A stretch of 64,000 nt of DNA from Citrifermentans bremense (GTDB lineage Bacteria > Desulfobacterota > Desulfuromonadia > Geobacterales > Geobacteraceae), in NCBI RefSeq assembly GCF_014218275.1, contig NZ_AP023213.1:3016001-3080000 (forward strand). Reading direction: 5' to 3'. Positions 57,049-64,000 of the stretch are shown one piece after another; position 1 is the stretch's first letter, and each line of letters starts with the position of its first letter. Under the pieces are notes generated by a model, which was not told the DNA's origin, did no database searches, and saw only the letters and a program-made list of their open reading frames with translations. The position numbers were made by a program, and so were the translations under genes.

Positions 57049-59931
57049 CTACTCCTGTCCCAACACTGCGACCAGCACCTGCACGAAGGGCACCGGCTCT
57101 ATTTCCAGACTGTCCTTGATCCACTGGCCATATTCCTCAAAGACATCTTCGATATCTTTGATCCGGCGAGCCTTACGTGACTCCCGAACTGTGGTCAGCA
57201 AATTTTCCAACCGAAGCTCCAACTGACGCTCCTGGGCACCACGTAACTCGTCGAGCTGGGCCAGCTTGTCTTTCACCTCCTGCTGGCGCACTCCCCTAAA
57301 ATTGCGCACCTGCTCCTCAACGAACCGTTGCATGGTCGACACGGCATCGCCAAGGGAACGCTGTAAGGCTACAAGGTCAACCATTTTATTCGCATTGGGC
57401 AGTTTTCGTATCTGTAGACCGGCACGACGGCAAAAGACGTCGAAATCTTCGAGACCGAAATTCTCATTACCCTTACGGACCACCGCCTTCCATTCCGAGA
57501 TCAACGGTTGCCCCTTGCGGTTAGGAATTAGGCCGAGCATCAGGAAAGCCTGTTCCCCCTTAGCCAGGTGAGGACTGATCATCACCGGTGCCCGTCGCCG
57601 GCCAACACTGCCAATGACCCGGTCGATGAGCCACTGGCTGATCGGATGCTGCGGCCAGAGGTATTGGATATCTGGCCATGCCGCACCTTGTTGATCTTCT
57701 TCACGGGCGCGCTGGATCGATTCCTCGACTAGACCAGAATGAGCTGAGAGCACATATTCATCGGTTTCACGCAAGACTTCTGCAGGTAGCTGCCGACGCA
57801 GACGGCGTTGCAGATCGGGTGGCGGAGTGAAACGTAGCATAAGGGCCCGGTCATCTTTCTGATAACCCCGTGCCTCAGGAATGGTCTCTATGGCCTGCTG
57901 AGCGAAACTGTAGAAATCGGGGAACAGCCGGTGGGACTCTACTGTAGCCGTCTCGGATTTTGCCACTGGACTAACCTGTTCTTCTGGCTTACCAAAAAGT
58001 GCAGCTTCCCAGTCATCTTCATCGTCCTCCGGCTTGGCCTCGTCAATGCACTGATGTTCGAACTGCTCAGCGCTCATGCCTTCAGCCAGGGCCTCTGCTA
58101 CCACCTTCTCCTCTTCTTCTACACTGTGGCGGCGCAGAATGGAGGCAGGGTCACCAATGTTTTTGCTGATCTGCTCATCCTTGCTGACCAGAACCTCGAT
58201 GACACGCATATCACCCTTAATGCGTTCCACGGCCGACTCGGTGAGCAGGTAGTCGATGCGTGGCTGGTGCTCCTGACCGAAACGATCCACCCGGCCGTTG
58301 CGCTGCTGGAAGACCATGGGCGACCAAGGCAGGTCAAAGTGGATCAAACGGTGACACTGGTAGTGGAGGTTCAGACCTTCGGAAGCCACGTCCGAGCAAA
58401 GCAACACACGCAGGGGGTCGTGCTCCTGACCAAAGCGTTCAACAATCGCCTGCTGGTCGATATCCGAGAGGCTGCCGTCGAGAATAGTAAAGGCTGTCTC
58501 TGGCAATTTCAGATCCACCGGAAGGTGCTCAAACAGCCATTTTAGGGTCTCGATGCGCTCGGAAAAGATCACCAATCGGTCGCGGCTGTTGAGGCCGGTC
58601 CAGGCGGTATCGGCATCCTTAAGAGTCTGCAGCAGTCGTTGATATTTGCTAAAGCGTTCCCGGGTAATCTGTTGCAGGTCTTGGCGCAAAGATAGCAGGG
58701 CTGCGATTTCCAACTCTTCGTCTGTAGTGATGGAAAAGCCTTTGCGCAACTTGTCGATGCGGTTGCGGGCATAAGAATCCGCTGCGGCAGGGCTTGAGAA
58801 GAGCGCCTTCTGGAGACCAACACGTTGGAGTTCTGAGGGTTTTCCGGCACAATGCTCCCCTTTCTGAGTAAAGGGTATTTCCAACACAGCGCGATAGGCG
58901 GCCTCTTCTTCAGGAGTGGCTTTTGCCGAGAGCCGACGGGTCACCGCTTCCGGAAACTGGCCTTCTGCCTGTCCCTTGATGTCCTTCTTGAATCGACGTA
59001 CGAACAGGTCCTTACGATCCAGGTCCGCACGAGTGTAATCCTCGGGATCGGAGATCGCAGTGGGGTCGAGCAACCAAATCAAGGAAGCAAAACTGTTGGC
59101 CGACCCATCATGGGGCGTAGCCGAGAGCAGGATCAGGGTGTCAGACTTGGTCGCCAGGTTCTTGGCCAGTCGTGCCCGGAGAGATGAACCTGCATCCCCC
59201 TTGCGTACAGCCACGTTGTGGCACTCGTCAATGACGATGATGTCCCAGCGGGACTTGTCGAGGTAATTTCGGTACTCGTTGTTCCCCTTCAGGGTGTCCA
59301 TCGAGATGATGGTCTTGTCGTAGTAGTTGAAGGGGTTGTGCCCGGCAGGAATGTTGTTGCGGATGCGCTGAATGCCAGCCGAATCCAGACGGACTAGCGG
59401 TATGGTGAAGCGCGACCACCACTCTTTCTGGAATTGGGTCAGCATGCTCTTTTGCGTTACTACCAAGATGCGCCGACCGCGACCACGGATATCCAGTTCG
59501 GTGGCCAGCATCGCGGCTTCCAACGTTTTTCCGAGGCCTACCCCATCAGCGATAAGAATGCGGGTTCGGACCTGTGCCAGCCCCTTTTCGGTCGGCACCC
59601 TCTGATAGGCAGCTTTTCGCATCGCCGCCTGTTCGGCGCGGTGAATCTGTTGATCATTAGCGATAGTACGCAGACGCTGGCTCTCGAGGTAAAGATGTGC
59701 CTGGGTAAAAAAGGGGCTGCTGTCCTGATACAACTCGGTACTGGCTGGGTCGTGGAGCTGGATATCATCTTCCAATCGCTCAAGAAAGGTCGCCGTGGTG
59801 CCTCGAACCAGTTCAGACAGACCATCGCAGGTCAACGCATGACCACCGTCATCGCTTAAATCGACACGGCGGACAATCCAATCTTCATCCCGAAGTGTAA
59901 TCCTCGCCCCTGGAGCCAATCGTTTTTGCAT
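57049..59931 (-). CDS. SNF2-type helicase, DrmD-like
   Basis: The 960-aa SF2 helicase has Walker A IADGVGLGKTLEAA (128-140), VVTQKSMLTQFQKEWW, motif II VIDECHNVA (about 232), LLSATPHDG, and motif VI QQRNGRVDRFGQ (about 543). A C-terminal coiled coil follows. The layout, and a position directly upstream of a large adenine methylase gene, match DrmD of class 1 DISARM. It begins after a 326-bp gap, so it may have its own promoter. Confidence 0.88.
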   Translation of the reverse strand: MQKRLAPGARITLRDEDWIVRRVDLSDDGGHALTCDGLSELVRGTTATFLERLEDDIQLHDPASTELYQDSSPFFTQAHLYLESQRLRTIANDQQIHRAEQAAMRKAAYQRVPTEKGLAQVRTRILIADGVGLGKTLEAAMLATELDIRGRGRRILVVTQKSMLTQFQKEWWSRFTIPLVRLDSAGIQRIRNNIPAGHNPFNYYDKTIISMDTLKGNNEYRNYLDKSRWDIIVIDECHNVAVRKGDAGSSLRARLAKNLATKSDTLILLSATPHDGSANSFASLIWLLDPTAISDPEDYTRADLDRKDLFVRRFKKDIKGQAEGQFPEAVTRRLSAKATPEEEAAYRAVLEIPFTQKGEHCAGKPSELQRVGLQKALFSSPAAADSYARNRIDKLRKGFSITTDEELEIAALLSLRQDLQQITRERFSKYQRLLQTLKDADTAWTGLNSRDRLVIFSERIETLKWLFEHLPVDLKLPETAFTILDGSLSDIDQQAIVERFGQEHDPLRVLLCSDVASEGLNLHYQCHRLIHFDLPWSPMVFQQRNGRVDRFGQEHQPRIDYLLTESAVERIKGDMRVIEVLVSKDEQISKNIGDPASILRRHSVEEEEKVVAEALAEGMSAEQFEHQCIDEAKPEDDEDDWEAALFGKPEEQVSPVAKSETATVESHRLFPDFYSFAQQAIETIPEARGYQKDDRALMLRFTPPPDLQRRLRRQLPAEVLRETDEYVLSAHSGLVEESIQRAREEDQQGAAWPDIQYLWPQHPISQWLIDRVIGSVGRRRAPVMISPHLAKGEQAFLMLGLIPNRKGQPLISEWKAVVRKGNENFGLEDFDVFCRRAGLQIRKLPNANKMVDLVALQRSLGDAVSTMQRFVEEQVRNFRGVRQQEVKDKLAQLDELRGAQERQLELRLENLLTTVRESRKARRIKDIEDVFEEYGQWIKDSLEIEPVPFVQVLVAVLGQE

Positions 59932-60257
59932 CTACTATTCCTTTGACGTGAATCAGATTTGTCTTTTGCTATCTTGTTACCGGAGCCCTAACAGTTGTTG
60001 ATCTCTCTACTTTTAGTTGATGCGCTCTTCGAATAGGGCTTCGTTATTAATTTTGGCTGAAGCCCCCCAAACGGTAGGAGGCTATTATTAACCGATAACC
60101 AGGAGAATTGCATTTATTTATTGTACAAACTACTGCTTAGTAACTTCTCCTCTCACCATTATTTTCAGCGCTAACACAGGTGGGTGAAATGGGGCATGCC
60201 CCTCAGTGATCATTCTTCTCTGAAACGCCATCTATATCCTGGCCTTCGCACACACGT
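59932..60257. other. 326-bp gap inside the defence operon with two dyads
   Basis: No gene is present. GGGCTTC (60036-60042) and GAAGCCC (60059-60065) form an inverted repeat with a 16-base loop, and GGGGCATGCCCC (60191-60202) is a perfect palindrome. All other junctions in the operon are 3 bp or overlapping. The gap may hold a promoter and operator for the DrmD-like gene, but no clear -10/-35 pair was found. Confidence 0.5.
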
Positions 60258-63200
60258 TTAGCTAATAGGGGCAGAAAGATCTATCTGCAAAAGCTCCGAG
60301 ACCGGTGCCACCTCAGCCTCTGACAAATGCTTCAGCAGGTATTCAACGAGATCCTCCTGCCGTGATTGTCCGAAAACCATCCGGTAGATCGCCAATGATT
60401 TCCGTAATGCAGCCAGTTTGATGTGATCCCGGCTGAAGGGTAAGGCAGGCACATAACGCTCTACTCGAGCGCCGCCTTCAACCGGGAAATTCCAGTACGG
60501 CGACATCCCGCGACTTGCCGAGCTGTGGTCCCTTACGGCCTCGGCAAACATGGCTTTCCATGGATCCGAAATAGTACGAGTGGCTACCGTATGAGAATAC
60601 GTCTGTGCCAGGTTCTTACGAACGGCGTGCCCCTTGTAGCGATGAACCCTTCCTTCTCGCTGTTCCATATCGACCGGATTACTGGGCAAATTCCAGTGCA
60701 CTATGGCGTGGCAATAGGGGTGGAAATCAAGTCCTTCCTGACCTACCGACGTTGAAGATAGAACGAAGGGCCAGAAAGGCGAGTTGAAGGCTTGCCGGAC
60801 TCGATCTTCACGTGTTGGCTCCTTACCGGTATCCTCTGAATCCTGCGTGCCGAACCTTAAGGCGAAGTGCCCGCGCATAGATTCCTTCTTTCGCACTAAG
60901 GGTTCCAGCTTATCGACATCAATTCGGGCAGTGATTAACTGCAGAGACTCAACTACTGCCGTGGCTACGGCATAGACCGTTTCAGTTTCGTCATGGTCCA
61001 TTAGGCCAAGATGTTCCTGCAAGACGTGGACGTATTCGTCCAACACGGACTGCAGCCCACCCTCTGCCGAATATTCAAGTATTCTGCGCCAGTACACTGG
61101 GTCCCGATCCAGACCACGCAACAGGCAGGTTACCTCGGGACGGTTGAAGAAACTCCTGAAGCCCCAGGCGACCTTAGCGGCTCCATTCCGATGATCGATA
61201 CCTGCGTGAAAAGATCCAGTTAGGCGGCATAAAGCACGCAAAGCGATGATAGCCGGCCCTCCAAGAGCCATAAGTGTCAGAACCTGGGTCAAGTCATGCG
61301 GCTTACGCCCCAGCACAACGGCTCCCGCCTGAAGCTCTTTAGCCCTTTTTACATGTAGGGACCAGTTACTTTCCTTACCCTTTCCCTTATCCTCATCCTC
61401 GTACTCTGCTTCGTCGGTCTCCTCCCCGCTCCACAGTTCATCAAGGTCCTCCTGGTTGAACCAGCAATCCGCAACCTTCTTATCATGCTGAAAATCGAGC
61501 AGGATGGGAGCAGCCCAATACCAATTTTCGTCTACCGCAGCGGACATATTTTCTTGGGCTGCCAGATTACCTAGAAGCGTCTCAATTTTTGCCTCAACAC
61601 ATGTCTTCACAGCGTCAAGTGATGGCATACCATTTGACAGACGTAGACTCTCAGCATAGATATCTAAGGGATCACAAAGCTGCGCAAGAGTGAAACAAGG
61701 ATAGAGAACTCCCAGAACCGGCATTCCCGTTAGCCTCTCGTTGGCAGCAAACTTGAGCAGCGTGCCCTGTTTTTTGCGCCAGTCCGGTGAATACTCGGGA
61801 TTAGTTTCAAAGAGGCCGAACATGCGCCGCTCCGCCTCATAACTAACCATGGCGGCAATCATCTTCGGCACCACATTCCACGATGAAAACACCAGGCGTT
61901 TTGTGAGTTGCGCCTCGCCAAGGTCGGCATAGGGGCCCGTCGACGGTGCATAATACGGCAATGAAGGCGGCATCCAAAGAAGTTGCCATGCCCCGCTGTC
62001 AATTATGTCGTCCAAAAGTTGCTGTAAGCGCGGGTTTGCAGGGGGGATTTCCCCATAACGTGCGACTTGCTTCCAAGGGAGAACTACGTCAGGCGCACTG
62101 CCGATGATTGCTGCAAGTTCCTGCGTTGTCCCGGAATCAACAGCGGCATGTAACCGTTCCTTGAACTTGTAACCATCCATGAAATTGAGCAAGTAGGGTG
62201 AAGATTTCCAGTACTCAATCATTTCCCCGTGCTCAAGGTGCCGTGCAATTTTCTGAAGTACGAGATAGTGTTGCACATCCTTGGAGGTCAACACCGGTAA
62301 TCTCTTCTCAGACTTATCCGTCAGCATGTCGTCGTTGGTGACAGAGCCGGCGATACGTTCCTTTCGCGAAATCACCCTGCGCAGCCTCCTTTCCAGCCGC
62401 GACTTGATGTCCACCAGTTTCCCGAACTCCCCATCATGGCAGCGGAACAATTCCTGACGGAACTCCTTCAGGATTCCCTGGATCTCCAAGGGTTCCTTCT
62501 TCTCCAGGAACCGGATGGTATCGAGAAAGTCCTGGTAATGGTCATCCTCCTGATCTCCATATTGGGTGTACATCTTGTAGGGGGTCGCCGATAGCAGCAG
62601 CGTGCGGACTTCCGAGTGCTGATCCGAGTAATTAAAAAGTTCCTGAGCGAGTTGTCCTGCTTCGTCCTCTCCCGAGAGGAGGTTCTTAAACCGCTGAAAC
62701 TCATCCATGATAACAATATCCGGCTCCAGGAACCGTAGGCAGGCCTTCGCGAGGATTCTGCGCAAGATCCCGATGACACGGTTGCGCTCGACTGCCACTT
62801 CCGTAGTGATCCGGCGGTCTGCCCTAAACAGAAACTCGCACAGAGCCTCGAACCTCTGACGAAGAGGAACTCTTCCGTCGCAGACCCCCTCGGCATCATA
62901 CTCGGTAATTGCAGCTATAAACCCCGCACACACCCCGGCATCAAAGTACGGTTTTATCTGTAAACCACTTCTCCATCCCTCCGCATTAGAGACATACCCC
63001 TGCAGGACGTTTTTAGGTCCGATCCTTTCCCCAAACTCCCAGGCCTCATGCAGCATCCAGTACAACAACCGGCGCTCCTCCGCCACCCCCATGCTCGATC
63101 GCATATCGAAGGAGGTCCCTGGAGTAAAGGAAATAAAATTGAGTTTGCGCTCCTGCAACGCATCAAGGTACATCGGTAGCAGTGTTATACGGGAAGCGAA

Positions 63201-63509
63201 TCCCGCGTCACTGCTTCCGGTCAGGTTGAGTCGTGTAATGTTCTGTCGCGCGATATCCGCGTTGGAGCAGATATACACTACATCAATCCGCTCAACCGTG
63301 CTCCAAAGGTGGTCAATGGCTTTAGCGAGGAGACCTTTGGCGACCATTGTTTTTCCAAGGCCGACCTCATCTGCAACCAGAAACCGGTTGGTAGAGTCGC
63401 TATCGAGATACATCCTCTGGAACACGTACTCAACAGTATCCCGCTGAAACGGCTTCAGTTGGGACAAAATTTTGTGAACATCAGGGCGTACACCAGCGGC
63501 AGCACTCAT
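60258..63509 (-). CDS. SF2 DEAD-like helicase/ATPase
   Basis: The 1083-aa protein has Walker A VADEVGLGKTMVAK (45-58), motif II VIMDEFQRF (about 265), motif III LLLSATPYKMYTQ and motif VI MEQREGRVHRYKGH (about 950). Helicase family II motifs are complete, with a long central insert (about 400-780). It resembles helicases found beside phospholipase-D or restriction genes in defence loci, but no specific named family is recognised. Its ATG overlaps the stop of the upstream gene as ATGA. Confidence 0.82.
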   Translation of the reverse strand: MSAAAGVRPDVHKILSQLKPFQRDTVEYVFQRMYLDSDSTNRFLVADEVGLGKTMVAKGLLAKAIDHLWSTVERIDVVYICSNADIARQNITRLNLTGSSDAGFASRITLLPMYLDALQERKLNFISFTPGTSFDMRSSMGVAEERRLLYWMLHEAWEFGERIGPKNVLQGYVSNAEGWRSGLQIKPYFDAGVCAGFIAAITEYDAEGVCDGRVPLRQRFEALCEFLFRADRRITTEVAVERNRVIGILRRILAKACLRFLEPDIVIMDEFQRFKNLLSGEDEAGQLAQELFNYSDQHSEVRTLLLSATPYKMYTQYGDQEDDHYQDFLDTIRFLEKKEPLEIQGILKEFRQELFRCHDGEFGKLVDIKSRLERRLRRVISRKERIAGSVTNDDMLTDKSEKRLPVLTSKDVQHYLVLQKIARHLEHGEMIEYWKSSPYLLNFMDGYKFKERLHAAVDSGTTQELAAIIGSAPDVVLPWKQVARYGEIPPANPRLQQLLDDIIDSGAWQLLWMPPSLPYYAPSTGPYADLGEAQLTKRLVFSSWNVVPKMIAAMVSYEAERRMFGLFETNPEYSPDWRKKQGTLLKFAANERLTGMPVLGVLYPCFTLAQLCDPLDIYAESLRLSNGMPSLDAVKTCVEAKIETLLGNLAAQENMSAAVDENWYWAAPILLDFQHDKKVADCWFNQEDLDELWSGEETDEAEYEDEDKGKGKESNWSLHVKRAKELQAGAVVLGRKPHDLTQVLTLMALGGPAIIALRALCRLTGSFHAGIDHRNGAAKVAWGFRSFFNRPEVTCLLRGLDRDPVYWRRILEYSAEGGLQSVLDEYVHVLQEHLGLMDHDETETVYAVATAVVESLQLITARIDVDKLEPLVRKKESMRGHFALRFGTQDSEDTGKEPTREDRVRQAFNSPFWPFVLSSTSVGQEGLDFHPYCHAIVHWNLPSNPVDMEQREGRVHRYKGHAVRKNLAQTYSHTVATRTISDPWKAMFAEAVRDHSSASRGMSPYWNFPVEGGARVERYVPALPFSRDHIKLAALRKSLAIYRMVFGQSRQEDLVEYLLKHLSEAEVAPVSELLQIDLSAPIS

Positions 63510-64000
63510 TGCAATTCTCCCCGAGCGGCCCAGATGGCCGGCCAGATGTCGTTGAAACCATCGGGAAGCAATTCAGCCCCCTCATCGGTCGCCATAAGAT
63601 CGGCAACCAAGTCATTAATCCGGCCCAACTTCGCCGGATCCCGGTCGAGCGCCCCAAGTAATGACTCAAGCAGGGGAATGGCCGCCGCACCACTTGATGC
63701 ACCATCTACATCAAGCTGTCCGGGGTGGATTCCTCCCTGAGAAGCGGGTGCATCCTGGTCCGCCAACAGCATGAGAAGCATTTGAAGCACCTTGTTTTTG
63801 TTATTAAGAAGGGAACGGAGCAGGGATGAGAACCGGGTTTCTGGAACACCTTCTAGGTCAGCCTTGACGACGAACCGGGTTTTCGCCTTTTTGCCTGCTC
63901 TTTCCAGTACCAATTCGAAGGCAAAAAACGCTGTAATGGCGTCCAAAGTCATCCCACCGAACACGGCCAACTCTCCGGCTTGCATCGAACAGCCAGTCGC
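63506..64000 (-). CDS. Unknown protein, C-terminal part (runs off the window)
   Basis: The frame is open from the window edge to a stop overlapping the helicase start (ATGA). The visible 164 residues include FELVLERAGKKAKTRFVVK, a leucine-rich segment (LQMLLMLLADQDAP), and the ending LLPDGFNDIWPAIWAARGELQ. No family is recognised. An in-frame ATG at 63985 could be the start, but the frame continues upstream. Tight coupling to the helicase gene suggests a joint function. Confidence 0.6.
   Translation of the reverse strand, partial: ATGCSMQAGELAVFGGMTLDAITAFFAFELVLERAGKKAKTRFVVKADLEGVPETRFSSLLRSLLNNKNKVLQMLLMLLADQDAPASQGGIHPGQLDVDGASSGAAAIPLLESLLGALDRDPAKLGRINDLVADLMATDEGAELLPDGFNDIWPAIWAARGELQ

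Overview
The window looks like a chromosome segment of a Geobacteraceae-type deltaproteobacterium (Geobacter/Geomonas/Citrifermentans group). This is inferred from the GC-rich core, an EtfB / ferredoxin-fused EtfA / membrane Fe-S oxidoreductase operon, acetate-type symporters, selenium metabolism (mnmH and selC), sigma54 regulation and many Cache and hybrid sensor kinases. No species call is possible from sequence reading alone.

Core part (1-40,310): argJ (partial) and secA; divergent mnmH; a DUF2156 protein; a double-Cache histidine kinase plus NtrC-type regulator (5,805-9,207), followed by three near-identical palindromic sites and a good -24/-12 promoter that lead into an unknown three-gene operon of a small Cys-rich protein and two membrane proteins (9,639-11,229). 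Next come two parallel symporter modules (DUF485 + ActP-like + DUF294 nucleotidyltransferase; DUF4212 + SSS symporter + degenerate DUF294 + TIM barrel). The minus-strand genes after that are a universal stress protein, inositol monophosphatase, ferritin-like protein, amtB-glnK, a hybrid kinase overlapping a GGDEF-EAL response regulator, a glutamine amidotransferase and a CapA-like protein. The electron-transfer flavoprotein operon follows, then a TonB-like gene, galU, folD, an FmdB zinc ribbon, and a yggT-divIVA-DUF167-CBS cluster.

Accessory part (40,311-64,000): tRNA-Sec (selC) is followed immediately by a tyrosine integrase, an excisionase-like HTH gene and an integrase-fold protein. Base composition falls compared with the core. 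This is a genomic island inserted at the 3' end of selC, and it runs off the right edge. Its cargo is a tightly packed minus-strand defence-type operon. In order of transcription it holds a partial unknown protein, an SF2 helicase, a DrmD-like SNF2 helicase, a 1652-aa N6-adenine methylase of the DrmMI/Eco57I type, a 2162-aa DEAD helicase carrying DUF1998 and a Vsr-like nuclease motif, and a UvrD-like helicase with a RelE/ParE-like N-terminus. It resembles class 1 DISARM in its DrmD-methylase-helicase order but differs in domain fusions and extra helicases. This is the best candidate here for a variant or undescribed system.

Most gene starts were chosen from visible ribosome binding sites. Functions come from motif recognition, not database searches.
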